Assembly: GCF_015624425.1 (NCBI RefSeq)
Contig: NZ_CP049919.1
Location: 4,030,001-4,094,000, forward strand
Direction of reading: 5' to 3'
Length of the DNA stretch: 64,000 nucleotides
Source of the DNA: Roseateles sp. DAIF2
GTDB taxonomy: Bacteria; Pseudomonadota; Gammaproteobacteria; Burkholderiales; Burkholderiaceae_C
Shown: positions 9,501 to 16,153 of the stretch, piece after piece
Layout of the letters: each line of letters starts with the position of its first letter
How positions within the stretch are numbered: position 1 is the first letter of the stretch
Made by a program: the position numbers and the translations under genes
The notes under the pieces: generated by a model
Databases searched by the model: none
What the model saw: the letters and a program-made list of their open reading frames with translations, nothing else
Told to the model about the DNA's origin: nothing

Positions 9501-10024
9501 ACAACGACATGCTGTCGCAGGCCGTGCGCGACCTGAAGGCCGGCCGCGAGCCGGACCTGCTCAGCCCCCTGTCCGCCACCACCGAGATCAATCTGCATGC
9601 CCCGGCCCTGCTGCCCGACGCCTATTGCGGCGATGTGCACCAGCGCCTGTCGCTCTACAAGCGCCTGGCCACGGCCGAGAAGAGCGAGCAGATCGACGCA
9701 ATGCTGGAGGAGATCACCGACCGCTTCGGCAAGCTGCCGGCGCAGGGGCAGACCCTGTTCGACACGCACCGCCTGCGCGTGCTGGCCAAGCCCTATGGCG
9801 TCTTGAAGATCGACGCCGCGCCGACCGTGATGAACATCAACTTCCGCCCGAATCCGCCGATCGACGCGATGCGCGTGATCGAGCTGGTGCAGAAGAACCG
9901 CAACATCAAGCTGGTCGGCAACGACAAGCTGCGCATCGACAAGGCGCTGTCCGACCCCAAGGACCGCGCACAAGCCATCCGCGAGGTGCTGCGGCTCCTC
10001 GGCCAACCGATCAAGCAGGACTGA
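6557..10024 (+). CDS. mfd: Transcription-repair coupling factor Mfd
   Basis: Mfd displaces RNA polymerase stalled at DNA lesions and recruits UvrAB. The 1155-residue protein has the full family layout: a UvrB-like N-terminal region, a CarD-like RNA-polymerase interaction domain around residues 475-550 (VGDPVVHSNHGIGRYQG), and a RecG-like SF2 translocase with Walker A GDVGFGKT (about 635) and DEEH box (about 735). Motif VI follows (QLRGRVGRS), then the TRCF C-terminal domain. The length matches other Mfd proteins. serB follows after 14 bp in the same direction. Confidence 0.98.
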   Translation: MQLPLIAPGKKFNQPRPPGSADALLLARYCRQQLAAGRLTAIVTAEPADTQRLEDELKFFAPELRVAVFPDWETLPYDTFSPHQDLISERLATLWRLLQGQGKPVAEREVDVVLLPASTALVRLAPASFLAATTFNFKQKQRLDEASLKSQLTLGGYTHVSQVVSPGEYAVRGGLIDLFPMGSPVPYRVDLFGDEVDSIRTFDPDSQRSLYPVPEVRLLPGREFPMDEAARQAFRARWREKMDGDPTRSRIYKDMAQGIATAGIEFYLPIFFEQTASIFDFVGADAALALHGEVDEALSRFWTDTRERHRFLQHDPERPILPPEEIFLKVEEFFGLTHPHPVLALRGNEPVDYARPLPDVSVERGAQEPLARLAAHLQSTPHRVLLLAESEGRRESLLELLRDNRIDPPSVKDLAEFEADTSEKFAITAAPLAAGFFWHEPEDGRAIQLFTETELFATTPTTRRRRKQEQVSDVNALIKDLSELKVGDPVVHSNHGIGRYQGLINIDLGDGASEFLHLEYADKATLYVPVAQLHLISRYTGVSAEEAPLHKLGSGQWEKAKRKAAEQVRDTAAELLNLYARRAAREGFAFRYSPHDYEAFAASFGFEETPDQRAAIHAVIQDMISPKPMDRLVCGDVGFGKTEVALRAAFVAVMGGKQVALLAPTTLLAEQHYQNIADRFGKWPVKVAEMSRFRSAKEIKVAMEGLADGSIDIVIGTHKLISGDVRFKRLGLMIIDEEHRFGVRHKEAMKAMRAEVDVLTLTATPIPRTLGMALEGLRDLSVIATAPQRRLAIKTFVRTEMSGVIREAVLRELKRGGQVYFLHNEVETIENRKQKLEELLPEARIVVAHGQMPERELERVMREFVGGKHNVLLCSTIIETGIDVPSANTIIISRADKFGLAQLHQLRGRVGRSHHQAYAYLMVPDVEGLTKQAAQRLEAIQAMEELGSGFYLAMHDLEIRGAGEVLGENQSGNMMEVGFQLYNDMLSQAVRDLKAGREPDLLSPLSATTEINLHAPALLPDAYCGDVHQRLSLYKRLATAEKSEQIDAMLEEITDRFGKLPAQGQTLFDTHRLRVLAKPYGVLKIDAAPTVMNINFRPNPPIDAMRVIELVQKNRNIKLVGNDKLRIDKALSDPKDRAQAIREVLRLLGQPIKQD

Positions 10025-10038
10025 CGAAGACACACGCC

Positions 10039-10743
10039 ATGCAAGACCCGACCCTCGTGATCCAGGGCTTCACGCCCCCGCTGCGACTGGCCGATTTCCG
10101 CATCGCGGCCTTCGACATGGACTCGACCCTGATCAATATCGAATGCATCGACGAGATCGCCGCCGCCGCGGGCCGCAAGACCGAGGTCGCCGCGATCACC
10201 GAGGCGGCGATGCGCGGCGAGATCACCGACTTCAAGGACAGCCTGCGTCGCCGCCTGGCGCTGCTCAAGGGCGTGCCGAAATCGGCGCTGGAGCAGGTCC
10301 TGTTGACGAGGCTGCAGTTCAACCCCGGTGCGCGCGAGCTCTGCGCCGCGCTGAAGGCCGCCGGATGCAAGCTGGTGCTGGTCTCGGGCGGCTTCACCTT
10401 CTTCACCCGCTTCGTCGCGGCCGAGCTGGGCATGGACTACGTGCGCAGCAACGAGCTGGAGTTCGACGCGCAGGGCGCGCTGACCGGCGGCCTGGTGATG
10501 CAGCCCTGGGGCGAGATCTGCGACGGCGAGGAGAAGCGCCGCATGCTGCTGGCCTGCTGCGCCGAGATCGGCGCGGACGCGAAGACCCAGGCGATCGCGG
10601 TCGGCGACGGCGCCAACGACCTCTTGATGATGGGTGCCGCCGCGCTGTCGGTGGCCTACCACGCCAAGCCCAAGGTGCGGGAGCAGGCGATGGTCGCGAT
10701 CAACGAGGGCGGTCTGGATCGGCTGCTGACGCTGCTGCGCTGA
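10039..10743 (+). CDS. serB: Phosphoserine phosphatase SerB
   Basis: SerB dephosphorylates L-phosphoserine to serine, the last step of serine synthesis. The 234-residue HAD-family protein has motif I FDMDSTLI (nucleophile Asp26, general acid Asp28), motif II VLVSGGFTFF, and motif III/IV K...AIAVGDGANDLLMM. The sequence AAGRKTEVAAITEAAMRGEITDF is typical of the SerB cap. It lacks the N-terminal ACT domain found in some longer SerB proteins, which is common in betaproteobacteria. It lies 14 bp downstream of mfd. Confidence 0.95.
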   Translation: MQDPTLVIQGFTPPLRLADFRIAAFDMDSTLINIECIDEIAAAAGRKTEVAAITEAAMRGEITDFKDSLRRRLALLKGVPKSALEQVLLTRLQFNPGARELCAALKAAGCKLVLVSGGFTFFTRFVAAELGMDYVRSNELEFDAQGALTGGLVMQPWGEICDGEEKRRMLLACCAEIGADAKTQAIAVGDGANDLLMMGAAALSVAYHAKPKVREQAMVAINEGGLDRLLTLLR

Positions 10744-10786
10744 TCGCATGCCCGTTTGACAGGGGTTTGACGAGGGTCAGGTTTTG

Positions 10787-10820
10787 CCTGCCGGACTCCC
10801 CCGAGCTCGGGGGAGGCAGG
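10787..10820. repeat. Strong palindrome/hairpin between serB and the PEP-CTERM gene
   Basis: A 20-bp perfect palindrome built on CTCCCCCGAG and its complement (10796-10815) is flanked by CCTGC and GCAGG, so a stem of about 15 bp can form with a 4-base bulge on one side. It follows two TTTGAC-type direct repeats (10755-10772). No T-tract follows on the plus strand, so it is not a classic intrinsic terminator for serB, though it could still act as a transcript 3' end. Confidence 0.5.
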
Positions 10821-10894
10821 TAGCCGCGCCGGGGGGCGGCGCCGTAGACTCGCGCGACTTCGACACGCCCCGTCATCACGAATCGCCCTCGCCC

Positions 10895-11752
10895 ATGTTC
10901 ACCAGCACCTCGTTTTTCCGCGCCCTCGCCTGCAGCGGCGCCATGCTCCTCGGCGCCACCCCGGCCCTGGCCACGGGGCCGGTCCTGCAAGGCACGCTGA
11001 ACCTGGGCCCGGTGCAGACCGGGCAGCAGACACTCGACCTCGGTGCCAGCCTGCCGCGCCTGCCCGGCTTTCAGCTGAGCACGGTCAGCCTGAGCTTCAG
11101 CATCGCGGCGCACGATGGCTTCGAGTCCACCGGCGCGCCGCTCTACGGCGACTACGCGACCCTCGACGTGCAGCTCGGCTCGCGCTGTCAGGGCGTGGCG
11201 GGCTTCATCTGCAGCGATCTGCGCCTGACGCAGCAGCGCGAGGCCGTCGATGTCTTCAACCAGGCCTGGCAGCGCATCAGCGCCCGCGTCGGCATGGTCA
11301 GCGCCAGTGCCGACAACCTGGGCGACCGGCGCGAACTCTCCCGCGCCGAGCTGGGCCGGACCTACGACGGCACCGAGGAGTCCTACTCGCGCACCGTGTT
11401 CGGCTACGAGTACCCGCCCGACGGCCCGCCCGTCGAGCTGTGGGAGACGCAGTTTCGCAGCTACGAGCGCTACACCCAGCACGCGATGAGCTTCGTCGGC
11501 CAGTCGGATCCCACCCGCATCACGCTGAGCCTGGACGCCGGCAGCCTGGCCGCGCTGTCCGCAAGCGGCCTGCTGAGCTATGAGCTCGCCACCGAGCATG
11601 CCTTCTACCGGCCCACGCTGAGCCTGAGCTACACGGGCCTGGTCAGCAGCGTGCCCGAGCCCTCCGGCTACGCGCTGATGGCCGCCGGCCTGGGCCTGCT
11701 GGCGCTGCGCCGCCGGCGGCCGGGCCGGCCCGGATTCAGTCGCCCACGCTGA
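10895..11752 (+). CDS. PEP-CTERM sorting domain protein
   Basis: A 285-residue secreted protein with an N-terminal signal peptide (MFTSTSFFRALACSGAMLLGA...ALA) and a C-terminal PEP-CTERM anchor: SSVPEPSGYALM, a hydrophobic helix, then LRRRR. PEP-CTERM tails are recognised by an exosortase (XrtA/EpsH system), which is not in this window. The mature domain between residues 30 and 255 is unlike any family I can name; it contains two Cys that could form a disulfide (SRCQGVAGFICS). It lies convergent to the pair of secreted proteins at 11.7-13.3 kb, with 16 bp overlap at the 3' ends. No Shine-Dalgarno is obvious, but the signal peptide supports the start. Confidence 0.8.
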   Translation: MFTSTSFFRALACSGAMLLGATPALATGPVLQGTLNLGPVQTGQQTLDLGASLPRLPGFQLSTVSLSFSIAAHDGFESTGAPLYGDYATLDVQLGSRCQGVAGFICSDLRLTQQREAVDVFNQAWQRISARVGMVSASADNLGDRRELSRAELGRTYDGTEESYSRTVFGYEYPPDGPPVELWETQFRSYERYTQHAMSFVGQSDPTRITLSLDAGSLAALSASGLLSYELATEHAFYRPTLSLSYTGLVSSVPEPSGYALMAAGLGLLALRRRRPGRPGFSRPR

Positions 11753-12482
11753 CGCGCACCCGGTCGATCGCCAGGCCATGGTCGTAGCCATGGTTGTTCA
11801 GCTGGCCCCAGCGCAGCCACAGGGTCTGGCCGGGCTGCCAGCCCGGCGTCGCGAGCGGGCCGCCGAGCTCGCGGCTGGCAGCGGGGCTGCGGCCGTCCAG
11901 CGGGGTGCCAGTGTCGGAACCCAGTTCCGGCGAGGGCGAGTCGAAATCGAAGCCGCTGCCGGGTCGCGTCCAGCGCTCGACCAGGTCGATGCGCTCGCCG
12001 ATGCCGTACTCGAACACCAGGGTGTTGACATCGTCGCTGGCCGCCTGGCGCCATTGCTGGCCCTGGAAGGCCAGCTTCAGGCGCGCGATCTCGGCGCTGC
12101 CGGCATGGCGCAGGGCCAGTGCGATATAGCCGGCCTGGCCGCCCGCCACCGGGGTGCCGAAGTAGAAGCCGCCGGAGCCCAGGGCGCCGAGCGCGCGGTC
12201 GCGCTCGCCGGGGCGGCCGTAGCTGTAGAAGCTGCCGCTGGACAGCCGGCCGTCATCGACGCGCAGGGTCGGCGTGACCAGCGGCTGCTCGACGAAGTTG
12301 AACAAGAACCAGCCCGGCAGGGTCTGGTTGTCGACCCAGCGCGCGCTGGCGCCGCTGGCCGGCAGCGCGTCGAAGCCCTGCTCGTAGCGAAAGCGCCCCT
12401 GCGCATCCGGCGCCACCGGCACCTGGGCCCGGGCGGTCACGACCAACAGCAGGCTCGACAGCAGCAAACCGGCCCGCCTCAT
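11736..12482 (-). CDS. Secreted protein, anchorless paralogue of the adjacent PEP-CTERM protein
   Basis: A 248-residue exported protein with a signal peptide (MRRAGLLLSSLLLVVTARAQ). It aligns along its whole mature length with the upstream product: FYSYGRPGERDRALGALGSG against FYSYGHNGDGDRALGSVGSG, then WQPGQTLWLRW and YDHGLAIDRVRV. It stops just where the upstream protein continues into its PEP-CTERM anchor, so it should be secreted rather than retained. The ATG overlaps the upstream stop (ATGA), implying translational coupling. Function is unknown; the ending DHGLAIDxVxV resembles lectin-like jelly-roll domains. Its end overlaps the convergent gene by 17 bp. Confidence 0.8.
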   Translation of the reverse strand: MRRAGLLLSSLLLVVTARAQVPVAPDAQGRFRYEQGFDALPASGASARWVDNQTLPGWFLFNFVEQPLVTPTLRVDDGRLSSGSFYSYGRPGERDRALGALGSGGFYFGTPVAGGQAGYIALALRHAGSAEIARLKLAFQGQQWRQAASDDVNTLVFEYGIGERIDLVERWTRPGSGFDFDSPSPELGSDTGTPLDGRSPAASRELGGPLATPGWQPGQTLWLRWGQLNNHGYDHGLAIDRVRVSVGD

Positions 12483-13345
12483 GCGCGCCCTCCGCGGCGG
12501 CGCTGCAGCGCCAGCAGGCCCAGCAGGCCGAGCGACAGCAGCGCATAGCCGGCCGGCTCGGGCACGGCGCTCACCGCACCGGTCACCAGCACGTTGTCGA
12601 TCGCCAGGCCATGGTCGAAGCCGGCGCTGTTGTAGTCGACCCAGGTCAGCCACAGGGTCTGGCCCGGCTGCCAGTCCAGCGCGATGTCGCCGCCCAGGGC
12701 CACGACGCCGTCGGCATTGCCGTCGTTGGCGCGGCCCGCACCGGTCGTGCTGTTCTTCAGCTGCGAGTTGAACTTGAAGGCGCTGCCCGGGTTCTGCCAG
12801 TTCTGCACCGCGGCGAAGGTCTCGCCGAAGCCGAAGCGGAAGTCCAGCGTGTCGCTGGTGGCGTTCTTCTCGCCGACGCGCCATTGCTCGGCCTCCCACA
12901 TCACGCTGACGCCGTTCAGCGCGACGCCGCTGTCGTTGCGCAGCGCCAGCGCCACATAGCCGGAGATCGCGTTCTCGGCCGGGCTGCCGAAGTAGGCGCC
13001 GCCCGAGCCCACCGAGCCCAGCGCGCGGTCGCCATCGCCGTTGTGGCCATAGCTGTAGAAATAGCCGCCGGCCTCGCCGCCGGCGCTGGCACGGTAATAG
13101 CTGATCGTCGCGGCCTTCTGCGCATTGAACAGCGACCAGCCGGCCAGGGTGCTGTCATTGGCCCAGGCGCGGTTGGCGGAGGTCGAGTTGGCCGAGGACA
13201 GGCTATTGAAGTCCTGCAGGTATTCGAAGCTCTTGAACTGGCCGGAGGCATCCGGCTTCAGCTCGATGCCGACGGCGGCCTGTGCGGTGGCGGCGAGGCC
13301 GGCGAGCAGCGCGGCGCCCAGCAGCGCGTGAGTGATGGTCTTCAT
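12479..13345 (-). CDS. PEP-CTERM sorting domain protein (downstream of phoD)
   Basis: A 288-residue exported protein: signal peptide MKTITHALLGAALLAGLAATAQA, a mature domain of about 235 residues rich in Gly, Asn and aromatic residues, and a C-terminal VPEPAGYALLSLGLLGLLALQRRR anchor typical of PEP-CTERM proteins. The mature domain is paralogous to the following gene, and both end in a DHGLAID motif before the anchor position. It starts 42 bp after the phoD stop on the same strand, with a purine-rich GAGAGAGAA segment upstream of the ATG. Likely an operon phoD - PEP-CTERM - anchorless paralogue; a role in extracellular phosphate capture is inference. Confidence 0.85.
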   Translation of the reverse strand: MKTITHALLGAALLAGLAATAQAAVGIELKPDASGQFKSFEYLQDFNSLSSANSTSANRAWANDSTLAGWSLFNAQKAATISYYRASAGGEAGGYFYSYGHNGDGDRALGSVGSGGAYFGSPAENAISGYVALALRNDSGVALNGVSVMWEAEQWRVGEKNATSDTLDFRFGFGETFAAVQNWQNPGSAFKFNSQLKNSTTGAGRANDGNADGVVALGGDIALDWQPGQTLWLTWVDYNSAGFDHGLAIDNVLVTGAVSAVPEPAGYALLSLGLLGLLALQRRRGGRA

Positions 13346-13387
13346 CAGGTTCTCTCTCTCTTTTCTCTATCTCTGAGGGGATGGGAT

Positions 13388-15115
13388 TCAGACCGGCAGC
13401 AGGCGATGCTGTCCCGGCAGCACCTGCCGGCTGGCGCCCAGCCAGCGGCGGTAGTCGCGCGACTCGACGCTGTCGACGAAATGCCAGTCGGCGCGGCAGG
13501 CGCCGGGCGTCGCGCTCAGCACCATGAAGCCGCGGTGCGCGGTCTCGGCGTAGCGCAGGTTCGGGCAGTTGGCCAGGAACCATTGCTCCATCTGCGCCGG
13601 CGTGTCGGTCAGGCGCGAGCTCTCCAGACCCGGCGAGCTGACACCCGGCGTCGCGAACTCGACGCCGGCATGGCGGCCCTGCGCATCGAGCAGCTCGTCG
13701 GCCCAGGCGTTGTGGGTGTCGCCGGCCAGCGAGACGAGGTTGCGTCCCAGCTGCTGCGCGGCGGCCAGCAGCTCGGCGCGCTCCGCGCCATAGCCGTCCC
13801 AGGCGTCCAGGTTCTCCGGCACCCAGGGCTGGGCCAGGATGTAGCGCTCCGAGCGGCTCAGCTGCGCGCCGGCCGCGGCGCGGGCCTGCAGCGCGCCATG
13901 GCCGTTGAAGGAGATCTGGCCCAGCGCGATCGAGGCCGGCAGCCGCGTCTCGGCCATGCGCACCTGCTGGCCCAGCACCTGCCAGGTGGCGCGCGAGGCG
14001 GTGAGCTGGCCCTTCAGCCAGTCCATCTGCGTGCGGCCCAGCAGCTGGCGACCCGGCGCGTTGACCGCGGCGTCCAGCGCCGCGCCGTCGATGCCCTCGG
14101 GCGTCAGGTAGCTGGTATGGGCCAGCTGCTTGCTGCGCGCCAGCAGCCGGGTCTCCAGCATATGCAGCGACAGCAGGCGGCCCCAGTCGAAGGAGCGGTA
14201 GATGCGCGCCGGCTCGGCGGGGTCCGGCAGCCGCGTCGGCAGCCATTCGTGATAAGCCTTCAGCGCGGCGCTCTGGCGTGCGGCGAAGCTGCCCTCGCTG
14301 CCCTCGGTATGGTTGGCCGCGCCGCCCAGATAGGTATTGTTGGCAAGCTCATGGTCGTCCCAGACCGCGATCAGCGGCAGCGCCGCGCTCAGCACCTGCA
14401 GGTCCGGGTCGCTGCGGTACTGGGCATAGCGCTGGCGGTAGTCGGCCAGGCTCACGCATTCGCGGTCCGGCAGCACCTGGCGGCCCAGCGCCGCGGCATT
14501 GGCCGAGGCATAGCCGCTGCGGTCGTATTCGTAGATGAAGTCGCCCAGGTGCAGGGCCGCATCGAGCTCCTCGCTCATGCGCGCGGCCTCGGCATAGGCA
14601 TGGAACAGGCCGGCCGGATAGTTGGAGCAGGAGAACACCGCCAGCCGGACCCGCTCGACGGCGGCATCGCCCGCCGGCAGGGTGCGCGCGCGGCCGACCA
14701 CCGAGCGCTGACCGCCACAGCTGAAGCGGTAGTGGTAGCGGGTGCCGGGCTGCAGGCCGGTGACGTCCACCTTGACCGTGAAGTCGCGCGCGGCGCTGGT
14801 CGGCGCCAGACCGCTGCGCAGGATACGGGCGAAGCCGGGGTCGGTCGAGATCTCCCAGAATACGCGCGGGTTCGCGTCGCCACTGGCCGTCACGCGGGTC
14901 CAGATGATCAGCCGGTCGGCCAGCGGATCGCCGCTGGCCACGCCATGGGCGAAGGCATAGCTGGCGGCGCGCGCCGGCAGGCCCAGCAGGCCGGCCGAGC
15001 CGGCCACGGCCGCGCCGCCCAGGCCGCCGAGGAAGTCACGGCGGCGCGGCGCGCCGAGGTGGACGGAAGAGAAAGAAGAAGGGGCGGGGGGTACGGGGGT
15101 TTCGGGAGCGCTCAT
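13388..15115 (-). CDS. phoD: PhoD-family alkaline phosphatase/phosphodiesterase, Tat-exported
   Basis: A 575-residue protein with a twin-arginine signal (PRRRDFLGGLGG near residues 25-36, then a hydrophobic stretch) and the PhoD architecture. An N-terminal fibronectin-like domain (FAHGVASGDPLADRLIIWTRV) is followed by the metallophosphoesterase domain: VFSCSNYPAGLFHAY, LHLGDFIYEYD, VWDDHELANNTY and LAGDTHNAW, which carry the Ca/Fe ligands known from Bacillus PhoD. The enzyme should hydrolyse phosphomonoesters and/or diesters outside the cytoplasm. I chose the ATG at 15115; a TTG two codons earlier is possible. I looked for a Pho box upstream and saw none. Two secreted proteins follow in the same direction. 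Confidence 0.93.
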   Translation of the reverse strand: MSAPETPVPPAPSSFSSVHLGAPRRRDFLGGLGGAAVAGSAGLLGLPARAASYAFAHGVASGDPLADRLIIWTRVTASGDANPRVFWEISTDPGFARILRSGLAPTSAARDFTVKVDVTGLQPGTRYHYRFSCGGQRSVVGRARTLPAGDAAVERVRLAVFSCSNYPAGLFHAYAEAARMSEELDAALHLGDFIYEYDRSGYASANAAALGRQVLPDRECVSLADYRQRYAQYRSDPDLQVLSAALPLIAVWDDHELANNTYLGGAANHTEGSEGSFAARQSAALKAYHEWLPTRLPDPAEPARIYRSFDWGRLLSLHMLETRLLARSKQLAHTSYLTPEGIDGAALDAAVNAPGRQLLGRTQMDWLKGQLTASRATWQVLGQQVRMAETRLPASIALGQISFNGHGALQARAAAGAQLSRSERYILAQPWVPENLDAWDGYGAERAELLAAAQQLGRNLVSLAGDTHNAWADELLDAQGRHAGVEFATPGVSSPGLESSRLTDTPAQMEQWFLANCPNLRYAETAHRGFMVLSATPGACRADWHFVDSVESRDYRRWLGASRQVLPGQHRLLPV

Positions 15116-15248
15116 CGACAATCCGGCACAGTGGCAACAACACTGCGCGGGACTGTAGGGAGCGAGTTTTACCGGGCGCGGATGGTCCGTTGGGGCCGGG
15201 ATGATCCGTTCGGACCCAGTTGCGCGAAGCGCGCATCCGCTGTGCGCA

Positions 15249-15755
15249 TCACGGCTTGTGCAGGGGCGCGCCGCCGATCACGGTGCCGTCCTCGTCGGCA
15301 TAAAGCCAGTCGCCCGGCCGCACCCAGACACCGCCGCCGATCTGCAGCGCGATGCCGGCGACGCCCTGGCCGCGCCGCTCGGTCGGCAGCGGCACATGGC
15401 CCAGCGCCAGGATGCCGAGTTCGGCCTCGCGCAGCTCGGCCAGGTCGCGCACGCAGCCATGGATCAGCAGGCCGGCCCAGCCGTTCTTCGCCGCGGCGGC
15501 GGCCAGATTGCCGCCCAGCAGCGCGCGCTTCATCGAGGCGCCGCCGTCCACCACCAGCACCCGGCCCTGCCCCGCCTCGGTCTCGACCAGGCTCTTCAGC
15601 AGCGAGTTGTCCTCCAGGCAGCGCAGGGTCGCCACCGGCCCGGCGAAATCGAGATGGCCGCCGTAATGGCGGTACAGCCCGCCGGGTAGCACGCGGACCT
15701 GCCCGCTGTCGTCGCCCTTGTGTTCGTCGCAGAGATCGCAGGTGGAGAACTTCAT
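15249..15755 (-). CDS. RraA-family protein (RNase E regulator RraA or HMG/OMA-type aldolase)
   Basis: A 168-residue RraA-fold protein: STCDLCDEH at the N-terminus, GHLDFAGPVATLRCLEDN, VVDGGASMKRALLGGNLA, and AKNGWAGLLIHGCVRDLAEL. In some bacteria this family inhibits RNase E; in others the same fold is a 4-hydroxy-4-methyl-2-oxoglutarate/oxaloacetate aldolase. The GGN and CVRD region fits the metal-dependent aldolase site as well, so sequence alone does not decide. The start at 15755 is the only ATG that keeps the conserved N-terminus. No operon partner is evident; an intergenic repeat lies upstream. Confidence 0.85.
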   Translation of the reverse strand: MKFSTCDLCDEHKGDDSGQVRVLPGGLYRHYGGHLDFAGPVATLRCLEDNSLLKSLVETEAGQGRVLVVDGGASMKRALLGGNLAAAAAKNGWAGLLIHGCVRDLAELREAELGILALGHVPLPTERRGQGVAGIALQIGGGVWVRPGDWLYADEDGTVIGGAPLHKP

Positions 15756-15840
15756 GATGGCGTGATCTTTCGTCTCAGTGCTCTGCGCCGTTCAGCGGCT
15801 ATCGCGACGCAAGAAACCAACCGAGCCAAGCAGCGTCCGA

Positions 15841-15907
15841 GGCTCCGGCTTTGCCGGGCCTGCGGGCGCGCCCCCTAGAGGGGGCCGGCGAAGCCGGTAG
15901 GGGGTGG
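15841..15907 (-). repeat. Three-hairpin intergenic repeat, copy 1
   Basis: 67 bp with three consecutive short inverted repeats. Read on the minus strand they are CCGGCTTCGCCGG, CCCCCTCTAGGGGG and CCGGCAAAGCCGG. The element starts 6 bp after the stop of the S4-domain gene. Two further copies of 68 and 67 bp are at 51381-51448 and 61211-61277, in the same orientation and also right after stop codons. Confidence 0.85.
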
Positions 15908-15913
15908 TCCATA

Positions 15914-16153
15914 TCAATCCTGGTGAGGGTCGGGGAGGACGCGGATCCTCACGTCCTGGCATTGCACCACCTGGCCGGCGCGGATCTTGGCGGTCTTGCG
16001 GCTCTCGGGCCGGCCGTCGACGCGCACCAGGCCCTCGGTGATCATCATGCGCGCCTGGCCGCCGCTGTCCGCCAGGCCGGTGGCCTTCAGCAGCTTGTCC
16101 AGCTCGATGTACTCGCCGCGCAGTTCGAAGTCGATGTTGCTTGCACTACTCAT
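15914..16153 (-). CDS. Small S4-domain RNA-binding protein (YbcJ-like)
   Basis: A 79-residue protein made almost entirely of an S4 RNA-binding domain: YIELDKLLKATGLADSGGQARMMITEGLVRVDGRPESRKTAKIRAGQ. Stand-alone S4 proteins of this size (YbcJ/RqcP type) bind structured RNA or the ribosome. The ATG at 16153 was chosen because it gives a normal short N-terminus; it overlaps the end of the TPP-enzyme gene by 8 bp, so the two are probably co-translated. The pairing with an acetolactate-synthase-like enzyme has no obvious functional logic. A hairpin repeat follows the stop by 6 bp. Confidence 0.88.
   Translation of the reverse strand: MSSASNIDFELRGEYIELDKLLKATGLADSGGQARMMITEGLVRVDGRPESRKTAKIRAGQVVQCQDVRIRVLPDPHQD

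Noticed and set aside
7691..10033. Long open frame on the minus strand opposite mfd
   Set aside because: Shadow of the mfd codon bias; His/Leu/Gln-rich without any family motif.
15116..15248. Pho box upstream of phoD
   Set aside because: Searched for CTGTCAT-type direct repeats; none were recognisable.
12611..15757. Open frame of over 1000 codons on the plus strand opposite phoD and the PEP-CTERM gene
   Set aside because: Translation is low-complexity Arg/Ala/Gly sequence without domains; it mirrors the third-position GC of the real minus-strand genes.
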